Assembly: GCA_021730985.1 (NCBI GenBank) | Contig: JAKFYI010000012.1 | Coordinates: 1-64,000, forward strand | From: Hyphomicrobiales bacterium | Lineage (GTDB): Bacteria > Pseudomonadota > Alphaproteobacteria > Rhizobiales > Xanthobacteraceae | Direction of reading: 5' to 3' | Length of the DNA stretch: 64,000 bases | Shown: positions 28,916 to 37,831 of the stretch, one piece after another | How the letters are laid out: every line of letters begins with the position of its first letter | Numbering within the stretch: position 1 is the stretch's first letter | Made by a program: the position numbers and the translations under genes | Notes under the pieces: model-generated | What the model was told of the DNA's origin: nothing | The model's input: the letters and a program-made list of their open reading frames with translations, nothing else | Databases searched by the model: none

Positions 28916-30091
28916 CTATACAACTTTCGCGGCTTTGAGCTTTGCAATTGTCTCTCCGCTCATTCCGAATTCGCCGAGGATTTGTTCGCTGTGCTCACCC
29001 AACGCGGGCGGCGCGCGCATGGTGCCAGGACGCTCGCCGTCGATGAAGAGTGGCGGATTGACGCCCCAGACTTCGCCTTCGGTGGGATGCTGCACGCTAT
29101 AGAACGTTTCCAGGTGCCGCACCTGATCGTCCTCCATCACCTCGCTGACGTTGTGGACAGGTGCATAGGGCACGTCCTGCGCCTCAAGCCGCTGCATCCA
29201 CTCCATGCGCGGGCGCGTCGCGAACGTCTTGCCCAACTCGTCGCGCAGCAGGACGTAATTGTCGATCCGCTTCTCGCGCGTCGCAAAGTCGGGGTGCGTT
29301 CCGATGTCGGTCCGCTCCAGCGCAGTGAGCAGTCCCTCCCAGAACTTCAATTGCGATGACAGATGAATGGCGATCAGCCGGCCGTCCTGACAGCGGAATG
29401 CGTAGGATTGCGACGCGCTGACCCGGGTCAACGGGCCGACTGCGACGCCGTAGCGCTTGTGGTTGACGAATGCGTCCGGCGCGAACGCGATGGTCGCCTC
29501 AAGCATGCTGGTTTCGATGCGCCGGCCCTTGCCGGTGCGTTCGCGCTCGTGCAGGGCGCCGAGAATGCCGTAAGCGCAATAGAAGCCGGTGATGTTGTCC
29601 GACAGTGTGGGGCCGCCAACCTGCGGCGACTGCGGATCGACGAACTGGCTCAACACGCCACTCAGCGATTGCGCCACGGCGTCGTACGACGGGCGGTTGG
29701 CATAGGGGCCATCGCGTCCGAAACCGGTGATCGAGGCGTGGATGAGCCTTGGATTGATTTCAGCCAGCACGGCATCGGAAAGACCGAGGCGGTCCAGCAC
29801 ACCGTGGCGGAAGTTGTCGATGAGGACGTCGGCCTGCTTCAGCATATCGAGCAGGATGTCCTTGCCCTGCACCGAGCGCAGATCGAGCGTGAGGCTGCGC
29901 TTGTTGCGGTTGTAGGCGATGAAATGTCCGCTGTAGAGCCCGCCGCGGAAATAGCGGAACGGGTCGCCCTTGTCGGGGTTCTCGACCTTGATTACGGACG
30001 CGCCGAGATCGGCCAGCAGCATGCCGGCGAGCGGCCCGGTGATCATCGTGGTCAGTTCGATGACTTTTACGCCGTCGAGAACGCCACCCAT
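28916..30091 (-). CDS. CaiB/BaiF family type-III CoA-transferase
   Basis: 391 residues, family length. N-terminal LDGVKVIELTTMITGPLAGMLLADLGASVIKVE, DNFRHGVLDRLGL, and the TLSDNITGFYCAYGILGAL motif place Asp165 at the position of the catalytic aspartate (Asp169 of formyl-CoA transferase). TGKGRRIETSMLEA follows, as usual. It would move CoA between two carboxylic acids. The lyase-like gene ends 20 bp upstream and TctC starts 51 bp downstream, so the three form one operon. The acid is not identifiable from sequence. Confidence 0.9.
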   Translation of the reverse strand: MGGVLDGVKVIELTTMITGPLAGMLLADLGASVIKVENPDKGDPFRYFRGGLYSGHFIAYNRNKRSLTLDLRSVQGKDILLDMLKQADVLIDNFRHGVLDRLGLSDAVLAEINPRLIHASITGFGRDGPYANRPSYDAVAQSLSGVLSQFVDPQSPQVGGPTLSDNITGFYCAYGILGALHERERTGKGRRIETSMLEATIAFAPDAFVNHKRYGVAVGPLTRVSASQSYAFRCQDGRLIAIHLSSQLKFWEGLLTALERTDIGTHPDFATREKRIDNYVLLRDELGKTFATRPRMEWMQRLEAQDVPYAPVHNVSEVMEDDQVRHLETFYSVQHPTEGEVWGVNPPLFIDGERPGTMRAPPALGEHSEQILGEFGMSGETIAKLKAAKVV

Positions 30092-30111
30092 GTCATCCTG
30101 CCCCGGTCATC

Positions 30112-30918
30112 CTAATGCGCATCGGGCTTGAAGCCTGCGGGGGTCGTGCCGTCATAGCCGATGCTCTCTTCGGCCGCCTCCGACAGCAGAAAGCCGATCG
30201 GCCGCGCCTGTTCCTCGACCAGATGCGCGATCAGGCTCGCGGCGCGCGCCAGGATGGGCACGCCCTTGAGGCCGCCAATCGGAAAGCCTGCATCGAGCAG
30301 AACCGCCGGGATGGCGCCCGACACGTTGAGCACCAGCGGCCGTCCCATGATTTGCCGGATCGCGATTTCGGCGGCGCGAGCCGCCTCGGCGTGAGGTCCG
30401 GCGAGACCGGCTTCTTTCGCGACAGCGAGCAGGCGTCCGGCGCGGGGGTCTTCATCGGTATGCAGAGGGTGGCCGTAGCCCGGAAACGGCGTCTTGGTCG
30501 CGCGCAGTTCCTTGGCCAGAGTGTCGGCTGCCGTTGCGACGCCGCCGTCGGCCGAGCGTTCGATGATCCTGGCGAGAAACTTGCCTGCGTTCTCCGCGCT
30601 GCCGAGGATCACCGAGCCGCAACCGAGAATACCGGCGGCCACCGCGCCCTGCATGGCCTCGGGGCCGGCGGCGTAGGTCATGCGGGCTGCCTGCACGCTC
30701 GGCACCATGCCGTGCTCGGCGATTGCCACCAGGCAGGAATCCAGCACGCGGCATTGCGCCGGGGTGGCACGCTTGCCGGTCGTCAGCAGCCAGAAGTGCT
30801 CGGTGAGCGAAACCGAGCCGATCAGGTCCTTGCACAGGTCGTAGCCGCGCACCACGATCATCTCGGAATTCGAGGTCGAGATGGAGCTGGTGGGGTCTTT
30901 GTGCTTTCCGATCTTCAC
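30112..30918 (-). CDS. Citryl-CoA-lyase-like (citrate-synthase superfamily)
   Basis: 268 residues, much shorter than citrate synthase (about 430). The superfamily signature PGYGHPLHTDEDPRAGRL gives the His equivalent to His320. The usual first active-site His region (GPLHGGANE) is replaced by GCGSVILGSAENAG. The region around Asp375 reads VLNVSGAIPAVLLDAGFP. That pattern fits citryl-CoA lyases, which split an acyl-CoA such as citryl-CoA to acetyl-CoA and a keto acid, rather than a synthase. GTG start at 30918 with GGAGG seven bases upstream. First gene of the operon with CaiB and TctC, divergent from ilvA. Confidence 0.82.
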   Translation of the reverse strand: MKIGKHKDPTSSISTSNSEMIVVRGYDLCKDLIGSVSLTEHFWLLTTGKRATPAQCRVLDSCLVAIAEHGMVPSVQAARMTYAAGPEAMQGAVAAGILGCGSVILGSAENAGKFLARIIERSADGGVATAADTLAKELRATKTPFPGYGHPLHTDEDPRAGRLLAVAKEAGLAGPHAEAARAAEIAIRQIMGRPLVLNVSGAIPAVLLDAGFPIGGLKGVPILARAASLIAHLVEEQARPIGFLLSEAAEESIGYDGTTPAGFKPDAH

Positions 30919-31008
30919 CCTGTGCCTCCGTGCGCCTAGTCTGCGACCGGGAATGTTTCACAGGCGGCTCTCGGATGGAAGCGGCGTGATGACCGGTGGT
31001 GGTTCAAC

Positions 31009-32232
31009 ATGAGCGTCACGCTGACCCATATCGAGGCGGCGCGTCGCGCGATCGCCGGACATGTTCTGCTCACGCCGATGTTGCCGGCGCCGAAGCTGTC
31101 CGCGCTGACCGGCGCCGAGGTCTTCGTCAAATACGAGAACCTCCAGGTCACCAATTCGTTCAAGGAGCGCGGCGCACGCTGCAAGCTTGCAGCACTCACG
31201 GCGGACGAACGAAGGCGCGGTGTCATCACAATGTCCGCGGGCAACCACGCGCAAGCCGTTGCCTATCATGCGGCAAGTCTTGCAATCCCGGCGAGTGTGG
31301 TGATGCCGGTGACGACGCCGTTCGTGAAGGTCGCGGCGACCCGATCGTACGGCGCCGAGGTCGTGCTGCACGGCGAGTCGATTTCGGATGCGCAGTCGCG
31401 CGCCGAAGAGATGTCGCGCGAGCGCAATCTGACCTGGGTGCATCCTTACGACGACGAACATGTGATCGCCGGGCAAGGCACCATCGCGCTTGAGATGCTG
31501 GAAGAGTTTGCAGCACTCGACGTCCTGGTGGTGCCGATTGGCGGCGGCGGGTTGATTGCCGGCATGGCCGTCGCCGCCAAGGCGATCAACCAGAAGATCG
31601 AGATCGTTGGCGCGGAGGCCGCGCTTTATCCGTCGTTCTGGAATGCGCTGCGGGGGAGCAACCTGCCGTTTGGTGCATCGACGCTCGCGGAAGGCATCGC
31701 CGTCAAGAACGTCGGAAAGCTGACGCTGCCGATCGTGCGCGACCTCGTCGCAGATATCGTGCTCGTGGATGAGCAGCACATCGAGCGTGCGGTGAATGCG
31801 TATCTCACGTTGCAGAAGACCATGGCGGAGGGAGCGGGGGCCGCGGGCCTTGCCGCCATGCTGGCGCAGCCGGAGCGTTTCGCGGGAAAGAAGGTCGGCC
31901 TGGTGCTGTGTGGTGGCAATATCGACCCACGCATTCTTGCTTCGATCATGGTGCGCGAGCTTGAGCGTGATGACCGGATCGTCTCATACCGTCTCACCAT
32001 TCCGGATCGGCCGGGCGTGCTGGGGCAGATCGCGACGCTGTTGGGCCGGCTTGGCGCCAACATTCTCGAGGTGGATCACAAGCGACTGTTCCTCGACGTG
32101 CCGGCCAAGGGCGCGCGTCTCGACGTCACGGTGGAGACTCGCGACAGTGCGCACGGCGGCGAGATCATGCGTGCGCTCGCAGCCGAAGGCTACGCGCCCA
32201 TACGGATCGACTCCGGCGGAGCGATGAACTAG
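31009..32232 (+). CDS. ilvA: Threonine ammonia-lyase (PLP) with ACT domain
   Basis: Converts threonine to 2-oxobutyrate and ammonia for isoleucine synthesis. 407 residues. PLP Lys52 in TNSFKERGA, the phosphate-binding SAGNHAQAVAYHA and PIGGGGLIAGMA glycine loops, and one C-terminal ACT domain (IVSYRLTIPDRPGVLGQIATLLGRLGANILEV). One ACT means the short form, common in alphaproteobacteria for both biosynthetic and catabolic use. Its stop shares a CTAG with the convergent gene's stop. Confidence 0.92.
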   Translation: MSVTLTHIEAARRAIAGHVLLTPMLPAPKLSALTGAEVFVKYENLQVTNSFKERGARCKLAALTADERRRGVITMSAGNHAQAVAYHAASLAIPASVVMPVTTPFVKVAATRSYGAEVVLHGESISDAQSRAEEMSRERNLTWVHPYDDEHVIAGQGTIALEMLEEFAALDVLVVPIGGGGLIAGMAVAAKAINQKIEIVGAEAALYPSFWNALRGSNLPFGASTLAEGIAVKNVGKLTLPIVRDLVADIVLVDEQHIERAVNAYLTLQKTMAEGAGAAGLAAMLAQPERFAGKKVGLVLCGGNIDPRILASIMVRELERDDRIVSYRLTIPDRPGVLGQIATLLGRLGANILEVDHKRLFLDVPAKGARLDVTVETRDSAHGGEIMRALAAEGYAPIRIDSGGAMN

Positions 32233-32714
32233 CGGTCGGGCGAGGGCGGCGCGGGGCGCGCCCGAGGCAGTGGTACCGTTACGGTCCCGTCCGAGGCGGA
32301 GAATCTCGGCCTTGGCAATGGTACGGCAACCGGTTCGCCCGAGCGCGCGTCCGGCTCAGACAATGCAAGGCTTCGGGCTTGCCGCGGCGGCCCCGGCAAG
32401 GGAACGGAAGCCCAAACCGATGACGACGAAATCATTGGCGAGGCTGGTGTCGGCCAGGCTGGCGCCGCGCTCGCGGACGTGCTGCCGGTTGTTTCAGACG
32501 TGGCGGGTGTGGGAAGCGCTGTTCTGGGCGGCGCGGCATCGGCGAAAGGCGGAGCGGCCCGTTCTGCGATCGAGATCGTCGGCGGCATGACATAGGAGCG
32601 AAAGAACCAGCCCGCCGTACCCACCAACGCCAGGGCTGGCACGACAAGCGCAATAACCCACACCAGGCGCCGGGCGCGCGGCCGCTTCGTGCCGGTCATC
32701 TCGTCTACGTTCAC
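32229..32714 (-). CDS. Single-pass Pro-rich membrane protein, hypothetical
   Basis: 161 residues. GTG start at 32714 with GGAG six bases upstream. A short basic N-terminus (GTKRPRARR) precedes one transmembrane helix (LVWVIALVVPALALVGTAGWFF). A long Pro/Ala/Ser-rich periplasmic tail follows, with two VPLPRxR motifs near its end (VPLPRPRF and VPLPRARP). Topology N-in/C-out. I recognise no domain. Sits between ilvA and hemB, on the hemB strand. Confidence 0.6.
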   Translation of the reverse strand: MNVDEMTGTKRPRARRLVWVIALVVPALALVGTAGWFFRSYVMPPTISIAERAAPPFADAAPPRTALPTPATSETTGSTSASAAPAWPTPASPMISSSSVWASVPLPGPPRQARSLALSEPDARSGEPVAVPLPRPRFSASDGTVTVPLPRARPAPPSPDR

Positions 32715-32792
32715 GCTACGCTCCGTCCCCAGCGGATGAGCAAGGCTAGCGCCTTACGGCGCTTGCCGCCATGCCTTGACGCATTGGAACCT

Positions 32793-33851
32793 TCAGCGAG
32801 CCTTGAGCTTTTCGGCCATTCTGGGCGCGAAATAGGTCAGCACCCCGTCGGCGCCGGCCCGTTTGAAAGCGGACAGACTTTCGGCCATCGCCTTGTCGCC
32901 ATCGATCCAGCCATTCTGTGCCGCAGCCATGATCATCGCGTATTCGCCGGAGACCTGGTAGGCGAAGGTCGGCATGCCGAAAGCATCCTTGATGCGCGTC
33001 AGAATGTCCAAGTAGGGCAGCCCGGGCTTCACCATGATCATGTCGGCGCCTTCGGCGATGTCGAGTTCTGCTTCGCGCAACGCTTCGTCGGAGTTGCCGA
33101 AATCCATCTGATAAGTGCGCTTGTCTCCGGAGAGCGTTGCCGACGAGCCGACCGCGTCACGGAACGGGCCGTAGAACGCGGATGCGTATTTCGCCGTGTA
33201 GGACATGATCTGCACGTCGAGGAGGTCTGCCTTGTCGAGGGCGCTTCGGATCGCGCCGACGCGTCCATCCATCATGTCGGACGGGGCGATGATATCGCAG
33301 CCCGCTTCGGCTTGAACGATCGCCTGCTTCACCAGGACCGCGACCGTTTCGTCGTTCAGAATGATGCCGTCACGCATCAGGCCGTCATGGCCGTGGCTGG
33401 TGTAGGGATCGAGCGCCACGTCGCAAAGCACCCCGATTTCCGGCACCTCTTTCTTGATGGCGCGGACTGCCTGGCACACCAAGTTGTCGGGATTGAGCGC
33501 CTCGCTGCCGTTCTCGTCGCGCAGCGAGGGATCCGTGTAGGGAAAAATTGCGATGCACGGGATGGTGAGCTTGGCCGCCCGCTCGGCGGCCCGTACGATG
33601 TCGTCCACCGTCAGACGATCGACGCCGGGCATCGATGCGACCGGCGCACTGCGGCCTTCGGAAACGAACAGCGGCCAAATCAGGTCGTCGGTGGACAGCA
33701 CGCTTTCGCGAACCATGCGCCGCGCCCATTCGCTGCGGCGGTTGCGGCGCGGCCGCGTGGCGAGATCGAGCCGCTCTGCAGGCGTACCCTTGGCTTCGGC
33801 CGGTGCAAATCGCACGCGACTTTCCAGCGGCCGGCCGTATTTGATTGCCAT
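32793..33851 (-). CDS. hemB: Delta-aminolevulinic acid dehydratase (porphobilinogen synthase)
   Basis: Condenses two 5-aminolevulinate molecules to porphobilinogen for haem, bacteriochlorophyll or cobalamin. 352 residues. Active-site lysines Lys221 (MSYTAKYASAFYGPFRDA) and Lys275 (MVKPGLPYLDI) are present. The zinc-binding cysteine cluster is replaced by Asp residues in CDVALDPYTSHGHDG, which marks the Mg-dependent, non-zinc class. ATG 33851 with AGGGAG six bases upstream. Confidence 0.96.
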   Translation of the reverse strand: MAIKYGRPLESRVRFAPAEAKGTPAERLDLATRPRRNRRSEWARRMVRESVLSTDDLIWPLFVSEGRSAPVASMPGVDRLTVDDIVRAAERAAKLTIPCIAIFPYTDPSLRDENGSEALNPDNLVCQAVRAIKKEVPEIGVLCDVALDPYTSHGHDGLMRDGIILNDETVAVLVKQAIVQAEAGCDIIAPSDMMDGRVGAIRSALDKADLLDVQIMSYTAKYASAFYGPFRDAVGSSATLSGDKRTYQMDFGNSDEALREAELDIAEGADMIMVKPGLPYLDILTRIKDAFGMPTFAYQVSGEYAMIMAAAQNGWIDGDKAMAESLSAFKRAGADGVLTYFAPRMAEKLKAR

Positions 33852-33948
33852 GTCAAACTCCCTACCGGGTCATTTTACCCCGCCTTGATGGCTATCCGCC
33901 AGCACCGCGCCGTTGACGGGGCTGAAGGCGTTTCCTATCGGTCGAGAC

Positions 33949-35088
33949 ATGGATTTCGAATTGACCGAGGATCAGCGCGCCTTCCAGGCCACCGCCCGGC
34001 AATTCGCCAGGGAGGTGATGGCGCCGCAGGCCCGCAGTTGGGACGAGAACGAGACCTTCCCTGTCGAGGCGCTGCGGGCCGCCGCGGCGCTGGGCTTCGG
34101 CGGCATTTATGTGAAAGAGGAGGCTGGCGGCTCGGCGCTGAGCCGGCTCGACGGAACGATCATCTTCGAAGAACTGGCGCAGGGGTGCACTTCTACGGCC
34201 GCCTACATTTCGATCCACAACATGGTCGCGTGGATGATCGACGTGTTCGGCGGCCAAACCCCGCGCGACAAATTCCTGCCGAAGCTCTGCTCGATGGAGC
34301 ATTTCGCGTCGTATTGCCTGACCGAGCCGGACTCGGGTTCGGATGCGGCGAGCCTCAAGACAACCGCCAAACGCGACGGCGATCACTACGTGCTCAACGG
34401 CGCGAAGGCTTTCATTTCCGGCGGCGGAGTTTCCGACGTCTACGCGTGCATGGTGCGAACCGGCGGGTCTGGACCGAAGGGCATCTCGTGCATCGTGGTG
34501 GAGAACGGCACGCCCGGGCTGTCGTTCGGCGCGCGGGAAAAAAAGCTCGGCTGGAAGTCGCAACCAACAACGATGGTGATGTTCGACAATTGCCGGGTTC
34601 CGGCCGTGAACCTGATTGGCAAGGAAGGCGACGGCTTCAGGATCGCGATGTCAGGATTGGATGGCGGCCGGCTCAACATCGCGGCGTGCTCGATTGGCGG
34701 CGCGCAGTTCTGCCTCGATCGCACAATTGCCTACACGCGCGAGCGCAAGCAGTTTGGGTCAAAGCTGTCGGATTTTCAGGCGCTTCGTTTCCGTATCGCG
34801 GATTACGCGACCGAACTGGAAGCAGCGCGCTTGATGGTGCGCCGCGCGGCCGTGGCCGTCGGTGGCGCTGAGCCCGCGGCCACAAGGCTCGCCGCGATGG
34901 CGAAGCGCTTTGGAACCGACATTGGCTTCGAGGTGGTGAACGGCTGTCTGCAATTGCACGGGGGCTACGGGTATCTGCGCGATCACCCGATCGAGCGCGT
35001 GTTGCGCGACGTGCGCGTGCACCAGATTCTCGAAGGGACCAACGAGGTGATGCGGCTTATCGTCAGCCGGGACATTCTCGATAACTAG
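33949..35088 (+). CDS. Acyl-CoA dehydrogenase, isobutyryl-CoA type
   Basis: 379 residues of the FAD-dependent family. YCLTEPDSGSDAASLKTTA (FAD/substrate loop), RKQFGSKLSDFQALRF, LQLHGGYGYLRDHPIERVLRD and HQILEGTNEVMR with catalytic Glu362. Next on the strand are 3-hydroxyisobutyryl-CoA hydrolase and, farther on, 3-hydroxyisobutyrate dehydrogenase, so isobutyryl-CoA (from valine) is the likely substrate, giving methacrylyl-CoA. ATG 33949 begins at the conserved MDFELTEDQRAFQ. Divergent from hemB. Confidence 0.88.
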   Translation: MDFELTEDQRAFQATARQFAREVMAPQARSWDENETFPVEALRAAAALGFGGIYVKEEAGGSALSRLDGTIIFEELAQGCTSTAAYISIHNMVAWMIDVFGGQTPRDKFLPKLCSMEHFASYCLTEPDSGSDAASLKTTAKRDGDHYVLNGAKAFISGGGVSDVYACMVRTGGSGPKGISCIVVENGTPGLSFGAREKKLGWKSQPTTMVMFDNCRVPAVNLIGKEGDGFRIAMSGLDGGRLNIAACSIGGAQFCLDRTIAYTRERKQFGSKLSDFQALRFRIADYATELEAARLMVRRAAVAVGGAEPAATRLAAMAKRFGTDIGFEVVNGCLQLHGGYGYLRDHPIERVLRDVRVHQILEGTNEVMRLIVSRDILDN

Positions 35089-35273
35089 GCCGCACGTTCG
35101 GCTTGGACTTGCCATTGGGTTTCAGCCAGCGCCTTTTGCACGTTTCGGTCCTGTTTTTCGTCGGTCATGGCAGGTCCACCCATTGGAGCGCATGACAACG
35201 CGCTCCGGCCCGGTTTGTTCATTGCGAGTTGATGGCGTTGCCACAAGCGGCGAGCCCCGATAGCTGTGTCGGG

Positions 35274-36341
35274 ATGGCTACGAACGACCTGGATATTCAG
35301 TTCGAGCGGCGAGGCGCTGCGGGTCTTGTCACCCTCAACCGGCCTAAAGCGCTTAATGCCGTGACGCTCGGCATGGTGCGGGCGCTTGCGGCGCAGCTCC
35401 AGGCATGGTCGAGGGATCCGGCTGTGTCGAGGGTGGTTGTCTCGGCGGCGGGGGACCGCGCGTTCTCGGCGGGGGGCGATATTCGCGCGCTTTACGACCT
35501 GGGCCGGGCGGGCGCGCATTCGGAGATGCTGCCGTTCTGGCGCGAAGAATACACCCTCAATGCGTTCATTAAGCGGTATCCCAAGCCTTACGTATCGCTG
35601 ATCGACGGCATCGTCATGGGGGGTGGGGTCGGCCTGTCCGTGCATGGCTCGCATCGTGTCGCTGGCGACCGTTACCTGTTTGCGATGCCGGAGGTCAGCA
35701 TCGGATTTTTCCCTGACGTCGGGGCGACCTGGTTTCTGCCGCGGCTGCCGGGTGAACTCGGTGCCTATTGCGCGCTGACCGGCGAGCGGCTCAAGGCCTC
35801 CGATGGAGTGCTGGCAACCCTCGCCACCCACCGCGTGCCGTCGGCGCGAATGGCCGAACTTCGCGATGCGCTGTGCGGTGATGCCGAGGTGGATGCGTTG
35901 CTGGCGTCGTTTTCCGAGCCGGTTTTCGAAGGGCCCATTGCCGCGCACCGTAGAGCGATCGACCGGCTGTTTCGAGGTGAACGCGTCGAAGACATTCTAG
36001 CGCGGCTCGATGGCGAGACACGATCGGGCAGCGCGGATGCCGAATTCGCAAGTGCAACCGCGGCAACGATCCGTGCCAAGTCCCCCACCAGCTTGAAGCT
36101 CGCACTGGCCCAGGTCCGCGCCGGCAAGACGTTCTCATTCGATGCGTGCATGGCCGCGGAATTCCGCATAGTGTCACGCCTTATCCATGGCCATGATTTC
36201 TACGAAGGGGTGCGCGCCGTGATCGTCGATAAAGACAACGCGCCGCGCTGGCGGCCGGACGCGCTCGAAGCCGTGACGCAAGCCGACATCGACCGCCATT
36301 TCTCGCCGCTCACCGGCAGCGAGGAGCTGTTGCTGCCATGA
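35274..36341 (+). CDS. 3-hydroxyisobutyryl-CoA hydrolase (enoyl-CoA hydratase family)
   Basis: 355 residues, longer than a plain enoyl-CoA hydratase (about 260) and typical of HIBCH. The crotonase oxyanion region AFSAGGDIRALYD and GIVMGGGVGLSVHGSHRV are followed by MPEVSIGFFPDVGATWFLPRLPG. Glu140 and Asp148 there are the hydrolase's catalytic residues. It would free 3-hydroxyisobutyrate from CoA in valine breakdown. ATG 35274 is taken; an ATG at 35232 and a TTG at 35229 extend the frame without conservation. The stop overlaps the next start (ATGA). Confidence 0.9.
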   Translation: MATNDLDIQFERRGAAGLVTLNRPKALNAVTLGMVRALAAQLQAWSRDPAVSRVVVSAAGDRAFSAGGDIRALYDLGRAGAHSEMLPFWREEYTLNAFIKRYPKPYVSLIDGIVMGGGVGLSVHGSHRVAGDRYLFAMPEVSIGFFPDVGATWFLPRLPGELGAYCALTGERLKASDGVLATLATHRVPSARMAELRDALCGDAEVDALLASFSEPVFEGPIAAHRRAIDRLFRGERVEDILARLDGETRSGSADAEFASATAATIRAKSPTSLKLALAQVRAGKTFSFDACMAAEFRIVSRLIHGHDFYEGVRAVIVDKDNAPRWRPDALEAVTQADIDRHFSPLTGSEELLLP

Positions 36342-36787
36342 GCGAACCCTATGCTTCCGATCCGGCGCGCACGCTGGAGCCGGTCCAAGCCGAGCCCGGC
36401 GATGTCGTCCAGCAAAGCCGCTGGACGTTCCGGCTGGTGATGTTCCTGCGCGTGATGGCCGGCCTGTCGATGGTGAAGGGCCTCTACCACTGGGCCGTGG
36501 TCTGCGGCATGACCGGGCTCGATGGCGGTTTCGAAGCGCAACCGCTGCCGTGGCAGACCGCTACGGTGTTCTTTGCCGTGATCGATCTGGTCGCGGCAGT
36601 CGGTTTGTGGCTCGCCGCTGCCTGGGGAGCCGTGGTGTGGTTGACGGCCTGCGTCTCGATGGCGGCGGTCGAGGTCATATTTCCGCAAGTCTATGGCGGG
36701 CGGATTGCGGCGGTGGTGTTCGAGTCGGTGCTGCTGGTCGGCTATTTGTTTCTTGCGATCCAGTCCGCCCGGGAACATCCTCAGTAA
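36338..36787 (+). CDS. DUF6163-like small membrane protein
   Basis: 149 residues. A 28-residue soluble N-terminus, then about four transmembrane helices with LRVMAGLSMVKGLYHWAVVCG and LPWQTATVFFAVIDLVAAVGLWLAAAWGAVVWL. It resembles rhizobial DUF6163 proteins, which I recall lying near hemB and the MarR regulator ldtR. Function unknown. Its ATG overlaps the preceding hydrolase stop, so the two are coupled here. Confidence 0.75.
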   Translation: MSEPYASDPARTLEPVQAEPGDVVQQSRWTFRLVMFLRVMAGLSMVKGLYHWAVVCGMTGLDGGFEAQPLPWQTATVFFAVIDLVAAVGLWLAAAWGAVVWLTACVSMAAVEVIFPQVYGGRIAAVVFESVLLVGYLFLAIQSAREHPQ

Positions 36788-36825
36788 GGCGAAGAATTGA
36801 TTGGGCGAAATCAAAGGGGAGCGGG

Positions 36826-37803
36826 ATGCGTTGTTGTGGAAGTCTCCGCATGTGGGCCGTTGCCGGATTGGCGGCGATCGCGATTGTCGCGCCGGCTGCG
36901 GCGCAGGATTGGCCGACCAAGGCGGTTCGGATCATCGTGCCGTTTTCGCCTGGTAGCGCCGTCGATCTGGTCGGTCGCGCGGTGTTCGAACAAGTGTCCA
37001 AACAGACCGGGCAGAATTTCATCATTGAAAATAGGGGTGGTGGCGGCGGCGCGCCGGCCATCATTTCGGTGAAAACCGCGGACGCTGACGGCCACACCAT
37101 CCTGGTGCATTCGAATTCGCTGATCACCACGCCCGCGATCCAGGCGATGACGTGGGATCCTCCGGCCGATTTTGCGGGCATCACCCCGCTCGGCAACGTG
37201 CCGCTCGTTCTGGTGATTGCGCCGGAGCGGAAAATCAAAACTCTGAAAGAACTGGTCGACCTGGCGAAGTCAAAGCCGGGCGCACTCAATTACGCCGCGG
37301 CCGGCATTGGCTCGCCGCCGCATCTTACAATGGAACGCTTCCGCAATGGTGCAGGCTTCACCGGCCAGTTGGTGCCATTCAAGGGCGCTCCCGAGGCACT
37401 GACTGAAATCATGGCGGGACGTGTCGATATGTACTTCAGCCCGCTCACGCCGGCGCTGCCGCTGATCCAGGCGGGCAAGCTGGTGCCGCTCGCCGTCAGC
37501 AGCACAAAACGCGCATCGGCGTTGCCCGACGTGCCGACCACCATCGAAGCCGGCTACCCGAACTCCGATTTTGAATTTTGGATCGGCGCCATGGTGGCCA
37601 AGCCAACGCCGCGTCCGATCGTCGCCAAAATGCACTCCGAGATTGTGAAGGCATTGGAGTCGCCCATCACCAAGGACCGCTTTTCTAAGATGGGCGTCGA
37701 TCACTTGATCCAGTCGACGGCCGACTTTGACGCGCGCATTGCGAGGGAAACGCCGATGGCTGTCGAGCTGGCCAAGGCGGCCGGCGTCGGGGTGCAAAAA
37801 TAA
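36826..37803 (+). CDS. TctC/Bug-family periplasmic solute-binding protein (second)
   Basis: 325 residues from ATG 36826 (GGGGA five bases upstream). Signal peptide to APAAAQ; the Bug motif DWPTKAVRIIVPFSPGSAVDLVGRAVFEQVSKQTGQNFIIENRGGGGG starts the mature protein. A lone binding protein again, without TctAB. It lies between the DUF6163 gene and a 3-hydroxyisobutyrate dehydrogenase gene 28 bp downstream, so its ligand may be a branched short-chain hydroxy or carboxylic acid; that is inference. Confidence 0.88.
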   Translation: MRCCGSLRMWAVAGLAAIAIVAPAAAQDWPTKAVRIIVPFSPGSAVDLVGRAVFEQVSKQTGQNFIIENRGGGGGAPAIISVKTADADGHTILVHSNSLITTPAIQAMTWDPPADFAGITPLGNVPLVLVIAPERKIKTLKELVDLAKSKPGALNYAAAGIGSPPHLTMERFRNGAGFTGQLVPFKGAPEALTEIMAGRVDMYFSPLTPALPLIQAGKLVPLAVSSTKRASALPDVPTTIEAGYPNSDFEFWIGAMVAKPTPRPIVAKMHSEIVKALESPITKDRFSKMGVDHLIQSTADFDARIARETPMAVELAKAAGVGVQK

Positions 37804-37831
37804 CAACGCTGTTCGGCCAGGGAGGGATCGC

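Noticed and set aside
32736..34871. 711-codon plus-strand open frame
   Set aside because: Antisense to hemB and out of frame with the acyl-CoA dehydrogenase, both of which have clear motifs. It is a high-GC shadow.
35085..35168. 27-codon minus-strand frame MTDEKQDRNVQKALAETQWQ...
   Set aside because: The composition looks protein-like, but there is no convincing ribosome site and nothing to compare it with. Left uncalled in the 185-bp gap before the hydrolase.
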